DNA of 28,019 bases from Verrucomicrobiales bacterium. Its GTDB lineage: Bacteria; Verrucomicrobiota; Verrucomicrobiia; Verrucomicrobiales; DEV007. The stretch is taken from positions 14,725 to 42,743 of the forward strand of contig NYVP01000136.1 of NCBI GenBank assembly GCA_002684575.1. Direction: 5' to 3'. The notes beneath the pieces are model-generated. The model saw only the letters and a list, made by a program, of their open reading frames with translations, searched no databases and was not told the origin of the DNA. Made by a program: the position numbers and the translations under genes. Positions 10,301-16,753 of this stretch are shown piece by piece (position 1 is the stretch's first letter; the number at the start of each line of letters is the position of its first letter).

Positions 10301-13300
10301 CTGTAGAACAGGTTGTTGACGTTGACCAATGGGCACGATGGTTCGCTTTTATGACTATCGTTCTTAGTAGGGAAACAAATTTATCAAATGGTACTGATGA
10401 TGATTACAAATTTTATAGTGGACTAGAAGATTCAAGATTTAAGATTATTCCCCATGACTTTGATACCATATTTGGTCTTGGAGATACTGATGCTGATCCG
10501 GATGATTCAATTTTTCCCGCGATCACTAATTTTGCAGGTCAGAGAATGCCTCAATTGGAAAATTTTTTTAATGATCCCACTATTTTAAGTCTCTATTATA
10601 AAAATCTCAGAGAACTTCTTGGGACTGTTTTTTCGAAAGAGAGATTTGATGCGATTGTTATAAATTCATTAGATTGGCTCCCTGAGGAATCAGATGTTAT
10701 TGAGGATGTGATTTCTTTCATGGATGAAAGGAGAGATTTTATTAATAGCCAGATATCCAATGAATTTACTGTTCAAAGTAATCTTTCCAGAAGCAATGGT
10801 TTTGCCAGAACGAATGAGCCAGGTGTTACAGGTATAGAGGGAACTTTTGATCCGGTTGTGACTTCGGGGGTCAGAATTAATGGATTGTTAGTTCCAATAA
10901 ATCAAAGAGATGGTACTTGGGATGGTGATCAGCCTGAATCAGAAGTTATTTTTTCTTTGGGTTCAGAATGGAAGTATCTAGATAATGGAACCGATCAAGG
11001 TATTGAATGGAGGAATCAAGAATTTGATGATTCTCAATGGGTAGAAGGTCCATCAGAATTTGGCTACGGTGACCGCGGAGAAGTAACCACAGTTTCCTAT
11101 GGAGACGATCCTGATAATAAATTTATCACTACTTATTTCAGGAAAAGTTTCACCATTGATGACGCTAGTCAATATGCCAACCTCAGGCTTGGATTAGTTT
11201 ATGACGATGGTGTTGCAGTTTATTTAAATGGAACTGAAGTGGTGAGAGAAAACCTTGAGAATGATGCTGGTTATTTAAGTTTAGCTACAGACACAATAAG
11301 AAATGCCAGCCTACAAAACTTTGATCTCAATTCAGGGAATCTCATAAATGGTGTTAATACTCTTGCTGTTGAGATACATCAAAGAAGTCCGAGTAGTAGA
11401 GATATTAGCTTCGATGCAGCGCTTCAGGGGCTAGGCGCTGTTCCTTTAATGAGTCCTGGAATTAATCAGGTTAATATCGAAGCAATTGGTTTTAAAGGAG
11501 AGATAATAAGCTCTGAGATTATTCCTATTTGGTACGATAATGATACAATTAATCCGGCCCCATCAATTGATGATAATTCAAGATGGACCTTGGATGGTGG
11601 GCCTTATTTAATTAATGGAGATTATGAAATTCCTGTAGGAAAACAACTGGTTATTGATCCTGGAGTGACAGTTTATTTTACTGAGGGATCTAGATTGACT
11701 GTAAAAGGTCATCTGATTGCTGAAGCCACCAAGCTAAATCCAATCACATTTACAAGTTCTCCAGATTCATCGGGCGGATGGGATGGAATTTATTTTGAAG
11801 ATACACTTCAGAACAATAAACTAATTCACGTGATTCAGGATAACTCTGATGAGGGTGATCAATCCATTGATGTTTTAAAATCGAAACTTCATCTCGAAAA
11901 AGTAAGTTGGACCCGAACTTCCAAGACCATTCTAGAGCTTAGCAATCCTCAAGTTGATGTTTTCAAATGTGATTTTCCTTCCACTTCAGGTGAAGAAGTT
12001 ATCCATGGCGAAAACCTTGATGGTGAGGACTATTTTAATCTTGTTGGGAATGTCTTTAGAACTTCCTCAGGCTATAATGATATTGTTGATTTTTCTGGAG
12101 GTAGAAGGCCGGGGCCAATTATTTATGTGATCGATAATACATTTTTGGGTAGTACCGATGATTGTTTAGACTTTGATGGTATTGATGCTCACATTGAAGG
12201 GAATAAATTTTTTAATGTTCATACAGATGATCCCGATCGCGAAAGTATTTCAAGTGCCATTGCCACTGATAGTGATGCGCATCTAACCATAGTTAGGAAT
12301 CTTTTCTATGACGTTGACCATGCATTGCTTTTAAAAAATAACAGTGATGCAATTTTTGAAAACAATACAATTGTCGATGTATCAATTGCATCAATCTGTT
12401 TTGATGAGCCCTCTCGAAGTGGAGTTGTTCCAGGTCGAATGATATCTATGGATAGCAACATTTTTGATCTTGATGCCCCTCTTTTTGCTCATCAGTTCTC
12501 TTCTGAAGAAGATGAATTAGACCCTATAATCTTTGCCAACAACAACATTCTTCCTGAAGAACATTTAGAGCTTGGTGATAACAATATTAAGGACCCTCCA
12601 TTATTCGAAGATGAATCGTTATTAGGTTTTTCACTTAGTCCTGGATCTCCAGCGGTTGCTAATGGTTTGTATGGTCAGGATATGGGTTGGAATGTTGATC
12701 CAGGTGCAATCATAACTGGAGAGCCTTCTGTTATCACGCGAAGTAATGAGGCTAGTTTAACTGTTCACGTTTCGGGTATTTCAGGAATTGAAGATGAAAA
12801 TAATTTTATTTCAGAATATCAGTGGAGATTAAATGGTCAGGAATGGTCCGATGTTATTCCGATTGAAACCAAAATAGTGATTAAGGATCTTTCTGAGGGC
12901 ACTCATTTTGTTGAGGTGATCGCTAAAGATTCCGCTGGGAGATGGCAAAAAGAACCTACAAGATCTCGAAGTTGGACCGTGGATTCTAGTGCTTCAAGAT
13001 TAGTTATTAATGAGATACTTGCTGATAACAATATTGCTCATGAGCATGAGCGAACGTATCCGGATTATATAGAATTATGGAATGATAGTGATAGTCCTAG
13101 GGATATATCTGGCATGGTTATTTCCCAAGAAAATGATATTAGCACTGGCTGGCAATTTCCTGACCAAACAATTATTAAAGCTGATGGCTATGTAATTGTT
13201 TATGCTAATGATGCTGATGGAACTTCAGGTTTTCATTCAGGTTTTGGATTGGATAGAAATGGTGAGTCAGTTTATCTTTTTGAATCAATAAAGAGAGGTG

Positions 13301-14724
13301 GAGAGCTTCTTGATAATATTGATTTTGGTAACCAGTTGACTGACCGTTCAGTTGGCAGGGCAGGAAGAGAGGAAGTTTTTTCACTAATGCTACCGACTCC
13401 GGGCAACAAAAATGGTTTAAAATTACCCACCGCTTCAGAAAAAAATATCATAATAAATGAATGGTTATCAAGTCGTGGAATTATTTTTGACAATGACTTT
13501 CTAGAATTATACAACCCAAATCAGTATCCAGTTCACTTGGGGGGGATGTTGCTAAGTGATGATCCTAATAATTTACCCTCCAAATATACTATCACTAATC
13601 TCACCTATATTGATGCAAAGGGTTTTATAAAGTTCATTGCGGATGATGATTTCAATCAAGGTCCACCGCATCTAAATTTTTCACTATCCAAATTGCAGGA
13701 TGAAATTGCATTGTTCGATCAAAATTTCAGCGAAGTGGATCGCATTGATTATGCAAATTCCATTGATAATGTTTCTCAAGGTAGAATTACTGATGGTAAT
13801 TTTATATTGGGATCATTTTCATTACCCACTCCAGGATATTCTAATGAAGTTAATCTAGACGAAGAGTTGAATATTATTAACAGTCTTAGGATAACAGAGA
13901 TGATGTATAATCCTTCAAATGGAGCAGAAGGTGAATTTATTAAGTTAGAGAATCTTGGAGAAGAAATCATTCAGTTATCTAATGTCCGTTTCGTTGAAGG
14001 TATTAATTTTGATTTTCCCGATTCTGTCCTTAATCCTGGCCAGTCTGCTTACGTCGTTCGTGATATTGATTCCTTTAAATCGCTTAATGGTTCAGGTCTA
14101 AATGTTTTAGGGGAATACAGAGGTAAACTTGATAATGGTGGAGAAAGAGTTCGTCTAGAATTAGCATCGATTTCTGCAGGAATTCTGGACTTTGAATATG
14201 ATGATGATTGGTATCCAGAAACAGATGGTAATGGATCCTTATTAAAGATAGTTGATTCATCCACTTCCGTAATGAGTTGGTCAAACAAGGACAACTGGAT
14301 TGCGTTTATTCCAAAAGAGGAGAATCCTTATTTACAATGGGTCATTGAATATTTTGGTGAGGAAATTATTGGAAAAACAGGGGTTGATGATGATCCTGAT
14401 AAAGACGGTGTTTCAAATTTACTCGAATATGTGTTTGGACTTAATCCGCAACTAAAACAGCCCGAAGCATTTCTTCCACGGGTTGTGAGGAATGAAGTTG
14501 GGCTATCTTTAACCTATAATTCAATACAATCGCTAAGAAATTATGAGTTAAAAGTTCAAGTTTCAGATGACTTAAATAATTGGCGAGATATTCCAGATGA
14601 GGGGAACTATGAAGTTATATTTGAAGATGAAATTATAAAAACAGTGACGGTCAAATTAGATTTCGAAGAAGATCTAAATAATGCTTCAACGAGTTTTATG
14701 AGATTGGTTGTTGAAAGTAGATAG
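4399..14724 (+). CDS. Giant secreted CotH / lamin-tail / cadherin-like protein
   Basis: Intact 3,441-codon frame for an acidic, Asp/Asn/Ser-rich exported protein, probably cell-surface or extracellular. The frame opens at a GTG, but the ATG at 4432 gives a proper signal peptide (hydrophobic run, then KLLQAQS), so it is the likelier start. Domains by residue: cadherin/VCBS-like repeats at 437-513, 514-611, then five from about 985 to 1449 (GVLxND ... GSFxYxP motifs); jelly-roll modules at 64-436 and 630-988; lamin-tail domain 1452-1624 (ISEIMYNSTSND); Ig-like 1627-1731; CotH kinase-like 1753-2131 (RGAGSR near 1804, HDFDTIFG near 2018); a third DDGxxVYLNG jelly-roll 2183-2348; right-handed beta-helix about 2398-2741; Ig-like 2778-2864; three more lamin-tail domains 2867-3304; and a C-terminal DPDKDGVSNLLEYVFGLNP calcium-site-like element with a beta tail. 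CotH kinases phosphorylate proteins in spore coats; here the substrate is unknown. Function of the whole is inferred to be adhesion or matrix. I see no sorting signal such as PEP-CTERM. Confidence 0.9.
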   Translation: MITPKLSATLEMFSKYLSSLIAIIFFSFNVSPSKLLQAQSVAVDDNYQISEDSELKTGTGPILEVSFDEEIAPGFIEDDWQILDRLENENGDSEDYPTDASGYSWIDSEFNIDTSNVGPWFVAPIPIQSGTIDAFPGLDDELYGIDQAANGENLVTTYLFRNKFSLDEEEAQIPDWEINYLADDGIIVYVYQEEVFRSPAIPEGNVTSLTPAVAGVNNEASYTSARVDLEGLLIVGDNQIAVELHQAGNTSSDIGLDLNISPLSNDDGGSNSFSYVDDPFDGPFDTTAPNNANGNIGQGVGVDGTNAAYIQVGGGWFFGPVTSAGSWRNTIDLRESSELEISFKYRLVVSENYEENEYGAVVFAVDGNYIGNNGNEVDRLSGEGQSDTGWQTFSTQVSLDAGIHTIDLGVYNNRANSGNELTDVWFDDIVINYSGTGSRSGVLDNDIVNNALSVVEIEDNPSHGTLSMNDDGTFVYIPEIDFYGDDEFSYKVTDNDGSSNIANVKIVVDSVNDLPVVIDRSFSIKEDEILSFDSESSEKFNATDIENQPLVFSLGAQSEDGIATVQEDGSFSFTPNDDFSGLTSFTYFASDGEDQSLPAKVKVDILPVNDSPSANDDNFIITENNTLQVSQGIDGFPKLILQEAFNGSVNFAFSGDVEIEPVGQFSDLRGFEGQFIRNSTSGNPADPTTIILENLPSHDKISIGFVLAIIDSWDGESFTISVDGLPVYSHSFSNRLGSNNQSYVPAADVLLARSEDLGFTTGPQFLDSAYDLRNELSLKEIPHTADTVTIELFASGDDWQGGDNASWAIDNFEVKTFKSSNVELISSESTWLFLDDGSDPGNDWIDLEFDDEFWSVGDGKFGYGDDNETTTISFGDDADDKHPTTFFRHWFDVDEIERVESLELGLLRDDGAAVYINGVEVVRSNLAPDAGFEDFSTDVVGGDDELTYFNFDVDPSVLRDGDNLIAVEVHQTTATSSDLGFDLNLSAKLSAPTSILSNDVDVDGDELSVVLISAPNNGFLEFNQDGSFIYRPKLNYEGEDSFEYSISDGEFSDTAKVSIEIQPGQNDLPVSTGEVFEVAEDASLQVEASEGVLENDYDPDGVDMIALLKTDPKHGSLSFSNDGSFVYVPDPNYYGEDKFTYAVSDLVGNAPPVTATINVIPSNDVPIANDDVYLCPPNTDLIIPINSLISNDLDPDGDELVVNLLTSPEEGLLTDLGDGEFKYTPAPDFSGVLDFEYLVSDGELNSEPAKVSIRINDAPQGLIKRYVVYEDSVLIKEAKFGLLAKSSDLEEDNLTAVLIKEPESGSLSLSSDGGFTYTPNPDFSGLDTFEFAVNDGYQNSQSIQALIFVIDVDDAPVSEDDEFFVLVGQSISILPENGLLKNDTDIEGHSAEVSLVEYLGDGELTLRPDGSFDYKPAESFYGKDSFTYRSIANDQLSNIALVELEVGGPENTIVISEIMYNSTSNDPGEEFIELHNTGLSPVPMKGWKFTSGINFNFPDINILPGEYVVIAADLEKFVLNYGEIENLIGPWTGQLSNRGERIRIKDSYGETVDDITYSDQGDWANRVAETDQDILSNETGWKWSSLADGGGASIQLINNAISNKYGQNWSFDKSPTPGNINEDFSDDIAPLILDVKHSPPVPNSEQSVLITAKIKGIENSSYNAHLHWRVSSLDSVAFNEIKMFDDGSNGDIESNDDIFSAVIPPQQDGSVIEFYINSTNGDLTRKWPNFGNLDDGPCALFQFDDNIYSGNQPVYRLVMSIREDRDFRFRNFNSGSDAQKNATLIVRQGDDFDIRYQCGVRVRGAGSRTRNPRNNRLNIPRDNPWNGVTKINLNSQFIYLQLLGSRLASLSGIEAADARPIQLRYNGVNRANDNNINRRYGSFLHIEAIDGDWADNHFPNDAGGNIYSKGRPDVKWDIRSNETLGPDPERYRADGWSKNSNEANDDWSDLHRFMRVINNNSDDDYLKTVEQVVDVDQWARWFAFMTIVLSRETNLSNGTDDDYKFYSGLEDSRFKIIPHDFDTIFGLGDTDADPDDSIFPAITNFAGQRMPQLENFFNDPTILSLYYKNLRELLGTVFSKERFDAIVINSLDWLPEESDVIEDVISFMDERRDFINSQISNEFTVQSNLSRSNGFARTNEPGVTGIEGTFDPVVTSGVRINGLLVPINQRDGTWDGDQPESEVIFSLGSEWKYLDNGTDQGIEWRNQEFDDSQWVEGPSEFGYGDRGEVTTVSYGDDPDNKFITTYFRKSFTIDDASQYANLRLGLVYDDGVAVYLNGTEVVRENLENDAGYLSLATDTIRNASLQNFDLNSGNLINGVNTLAVEIHQRSPSSRDISFDAALQGLGAVPLMSPGINQVNIEAIGFKGEIISSEIIPIWYDNDTINPAPSIDDNSRWTLDGGPYLINGDYEIPVGKQLVIDPGVTVYFTEGSRLTVKGHLIAEATKLNPITFTSSPDSSGGWDGIYFEDTLQNNKLIHVIQDNSDEGDQSIDVLKSKLHLEKVSWTRTSKTILELSNPQVDVFKCDFPSTSGEEVIHGENLDGEDYFNLVGNVFRTSSGYNDIVDFSGGRRPGPIIYVIDNTFLGSTDDCLDFDGIDAHIEGNKFFNVHTDDPDRESISSAIATDSDAHLTIVRNLFYDVDHALLLKNNSDAIFENNTIVDVSIASICFDEPSRSGVVPGRMISMDSNIFDLDAPLFAHQFSSEEDELDPIIFANNNILPEEHLELGDNNIKDPPLFEDESLLGFSLSPGSPAVANGLYGQDMGWNVDPGAIITGEPSVITRSNEASLTVHVSGISGIEDENNFISEYQWRLNGQEWSDVIPIETKIVIKDLSEGTHFVEVIAKDSAGRWQKEPTRSRSWTVDSSASRLVINEILADNNIAHEHERTYPDYIELWNDSDSPRDISGMVISQENDISTGWQFPDQTIIKADGYVIVYANDADGTSGFHSGFGLDRNGESVYLFESIKRGGELLDNIDFGNQLTDRSVGRAGREEVFSLMLPTPGNKNGLKLPTASEKNIIINEWLSSRGIIFDNDFLELYNPNQYPVHLGGMLLSDDPNNLPSKYTITNLTYIDAKGFIKFIADDDFNQGPPHLNFSLSKLQDEIALFDQNFSEVDRIDYANSIDNVSQGRITDGNFILGSFSLPTPGYSNEVNLDEELNIINSLRITEMMYNPSNGAEGEFIKLENLGEEIIQLSNVRFVEGINFDFPDSVLNPGQSAYVVRDIDSFKSLNGSGLNVLGEYRGKLDNGGERVRLELASISAGILDFEYDDDWYPETDGNGSLLKIVDSSTSVMSWSNKDNWIAFIPKEENPYLQWVIEYFGEEIIGKTGVDDDPDKDGVSNLLEYVFGLNPQLKQPEAFLPRVVRNEVGLSLTYNSIQSLRNYELKVQVSDDLNNWRDIPDEGNYEVIFEDEIIKTVTVKLDFEEDLNNASTSFMRLVVESR

Positions 14725-14759
14725 TTAAAAATTGTTTTATCACTTCATAATTTAATATT

Positions 14760-15524
14760 ATGAAATCGTTATTTTTCATTCACTCTCTTTTTTTGACCTT
14801 TTCTATCGGTTCTATTTTTTCCGACGAGAATCAGGTCGATGCAAATAGATCCGCTGTCATATATAATTCAAGCTTCGAAGAGGGAGATGGTGAGGAGGCG
14901 CTAGGCTGGGAGTTTACGCATAGCCAGCCGGCAGTAAGGACTGACTCCGACTTTCATACAGGTTCATATAGTGCTTATGTGAATTTAATCAATGAGGGGG
15001 AAAAGCCGAGTGAGGCTCATATTGTTAAGAATATTGATGGAAAGCTTTTGGGTGGTCTTAATTATGAGCTTTCATTTTTTGTTAAACAGAAGAAGAAAGG
15101 TACTGGTGGGTATATTCAACAATATTTTATTGAATGGTTTAATGAGGATAAGCAAATAGTTGAAGGTACAGGGTTTAAACAATTTAATTCTACGGTCGGT
15201 TTGTGGGAGGAAATTATAGTTCCAGACATCAAGATTCCTGAAAGTGTTCGATCAGTAAAACTTCTCTTTCGATTTGTTACTGGCGCTACTTCTGAAGGAG
15301 GAGGTGAAGTATTTATTGATGATATAAATTTTAGGGCTGATGACAGCCCAGAGGCTCTATCAACTGCGATAAATCGCAAGGTCGATCAGGCTCAATTTAA
15401 AATTGCCTTGGAGTTAATTGATGATTTTCTTAATAAGTATCCAACGAATCCTCAAAACCTGAATATAAAATCTTTGAAAGCGAGGTTGATTAAATTTCAA
15501 GATCTCGAAGAATCAAATGATTAA
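14760..15524 (+). CDS. Secreted protein with CenC-like carbohydrate-binding module
   Basis: A 254-residue exported protein of unknown exact role. Residues 1-21 are a signal peptide (cleavage after GSIFS). Residues about 34-195 form a CenC/CBM4_9-like galactose-binding jelly-roll: it opens with NSSFEEGD and LGWEF, has the aromatic-rich core YELSFFVKQKKKG, and closes with the typical EVFIDDINFRA strand. The last 55 residues look helical and TPR-like (KIALELIDDFLNKYPTNPQNL). No catalytic motif is seen. It starts 35 nt after the giant gene with no terminator between, so the two are probably co-transcribed and both act outside the cytoplasm. Binding to a glycan is inferred from fold resemblance only. 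Confidence 0.75.
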   Translation: MKSLFFIHSLFLTFSIGSIFSDENQVDANRSAVIYNSSFEEGDGEEALGWEFTHSQPAVRTDSDFHTGSYSAYVNLINEGEKPSEAHIVKNIDGKLLGGLNYELSFFVKQKKKGTGGYIQQYFIEWFNEDKQIVEGTGFKQFNSTVGLWEEIIVPDIKIPESVRSVKLLFRFVTGATSEGGGEVFIDDINFRADDSPEALSTAINRKVDQAQFKIALELIDDFLNKYPTNPQNLNIKSLKARLIKFQDLEESND

Positions 15525-15535
15525 AAATGAATTTG

Positions 15536-15553
15536 AATTAGAGATTTCTAATT
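15536..15553. terminator. AT-rich hairpin between convergent genes
   Basis: AATTAGA (15536-15542) and TCTAATT (15547-15553) form a perfect 7-bp stem around a 4-nt loop in the 27-nt gap between the carbohydrate-binding gene and the leftward SRPBCC gene. It is placed to end transcription from both sides, but has no GC pairs beyond one and no long T run, so the call is tentative. Confidence 0.3.
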
Positions 15554-16052
15554 AGCCAAATTTCTCAGTGAGAATTTTTTTCCTGTAATCAAATATATCG
15601 GTCAGTTTTTTCTTAACGTAAATAGAATGCGCTATGTCCCCAAAAATTCCAAACGGTAATGCATAATTGACCTTGTCCTTGATAATGGTTCCCTTGTCTG
15701 TTGATTCAAATTCGTGTAGGTGATGCCAGAATTTATAGGGACCGCTCCTTTGCTCATCAACAAACTGTGTTTCAGGAATCACTGCCTTGATTTCAGTTAC
15801 CCATGTGTTCCAAATCATAGGAGCAACTCTTATCTTGTAAGTTACTATTTGACCGTCGTGCATCGATTCTGGTTTTCCTGAAGTGATCCTAAATTCCAGA
15901 TCAGGGGGCGTAATTTCATTTAAATTTTCAGGTTTTGAGAAAAATTTCCACGCATCTTCCAGTGAGATGGGAATTTCCTGATATTGTGTAAGAGTGTGTA
16001 TTTTCAAGTCTGAAATATAGTTGGTATCGTTAAAGACCACAAATGAGTACAT
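15552..16052 (-). CDS. SRPBCC-family (START-like) ligand-binding protein
   Basis: Small cytoplasmic protein of the SRPBCC/polyketide-cyclase-like superfamily, which binds hydrophobic ligands in a helix-grip fold; the ligand here is unknown. Family marks are QEIPISLEDAWKFFSKPENLNEITPPDLEF, the usual first helix and ITPP turn, and YKFWHHLHEFE in the central sheet, with a long C-terminal helix (KKKLTDIFDYRKKIL). The start is unclear. ATG at 16052 (used here) overlaps the divergent SDR start by 10 bp; GTG at 16040 is possible; TTG at 16007 gives LKIHTLTQYQ, which best matches where family members usually begin and leaves a 35-nt divergent gap. The longer frame reaching into the SDR gene opens at a TTG at 16100 and is unlikely. 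Such proteins are sometimes linked to NAD(P)-dependent epimerases; the SDR neighbour is similar in kind. Confidence 0.8.
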   Translation of the reverse strand: MYSFVVFNDTNYISDLKIHTLTQYQEIPISLEDAWKFFSKPENLNEITPPDLEFRITSGKPESMHDGQIVTYKIRVAPMIWNTWVTEIKAVIPETQFVDEQRSGPYKFWHHLHEFESTDKGTIIKDKVNYALPFGIFGDIAHSIYVKKKLTDIFDYRKKILTEKFG

Positions 16053-16753
16053 TAAATAACGAAACTGAGCCAAAAAAAGTTTTAGTAACTGGAGCTTCAA
16101 GTGGTATAGGAAAAGAAGTCGCTAAACGCTTAGTTGATCTCAATCATTCAGTTTTTGTTACTGGAAGGGATAGTGAAAGACTAAGTCAGATCGACGGGGT
16201 CAAAGGCTCATTAGCAGGAGATCTAACTTTGCCGGCCTTTGTTTCTGAATTAACACAAACCACTCATACGACGCTAGGAGGTCTAGATATTTTTATTCAT
16301 TGTGCTGGAATTGGTCTTATCAGAAAAGTTAAAGACATGACGGATCTTGAGTTTGTAAAGGTCACCAATACCAATATGCGTGCAACCTTTTTGATAGCTA
16401 AGGAAGTGGGGGAAATGATGTCCTCTTCAGGTGGAGGGCGTTTTGTTTATGTTCCCGGTATTTTAGGTAAAGCTGCGATGAGTGGAGCAGCAGCCTACTG
16501 CGCAAGTAAATTTGGAGCCGTTGGATTTCTCAAATCAATGGAACTCGAATATCGATCAAAAGGTATCCAGTTTACCTATTTTTATTTTGGAGGCGTGGAC
16601 TCTCCGTTTTGGGATGAGCTAGACATGAAAGTGATGCGCGACAAAATGATACCTGTTAGCTACGCCGCTTCTTCGATTGTTGATGCTGTGCAATGTCCAG
16701 AGCATCTGGTAACTGGTGACGTTGTGATCCAGCCTCAGACTCATCAACTTTAA
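16043..16753 (+). CDS. Short-chain dehydrogenase/reductase, atypical active site
   Basis: A 236-residue NAD(P)-binding SDR. The Rossmann motif TGASSGIG (residues 16-23), D60, HCAG (86-89, for the usual NNAG), N111 and the YCASK motif (Y152, K156) are all visible. The substrate is unknown. The catalytic serine normally found 13 residues before the tyrosine is replaced: the local sequence is VYVPGILGK with G139 at that place; see findings. The C-terminus (GGVDSPFWDELD, then VVIQPQTHQL) is distinctive and I believe shared with a bacterial SDR subfamily. It starts divergently from the SRPBCC gene, and its stop overlaps the stop of convergent recD2 by 4 bp. A TATAGT at 16016-16021, 21 nt upstream, may be its -10 box. 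Confidence 0.88.
   Translation: MSTLNNETEPKKVLVTGASSGIGKEVAKRLVDLNHSVFVTGRDSERLSQIDGVKGSLAGDLTLPAFVSELTQTTHTTLGGLDIFIHCAGIGLIRKVKDMTDLEFVKVTNTNMRATFLIAKEVGEMMSSSGGGRFVYVPGILGKAAMSGAAAYCASKFGAVGFLKSMELEYRSKGIQFTYFYFGGVDSPFWDELDMKVMRDKMIPVSYAASSIVDAVQCPEHLVTGDVVIQPQTHQL

Noticed and set aside
14084..14294. Two overlapping minus-strand frames near the end of the giant gene
   Set aside because: Shadows of lamin-tail domain 4, with no recognisable features or ribosome site.
4399..14724. Idea that the giant gene is a polymorphic toxin, RTX adhesin or large non-ribosomal enzyme
   Set aside because: No toxin tip, RHS core, GGxGxDxxx RTX nonapeptides or synthase domains; the domains are cadherin-like, jelly-roll, LTD, CotH and beta-helix.
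15552..16100. SRPBCC gene starting at 16100
   Set aside because: That codon is a TTG well inside the SDR gene and the added residues are not family-like; starts at 16052, 16040 or 16007 are more likely.
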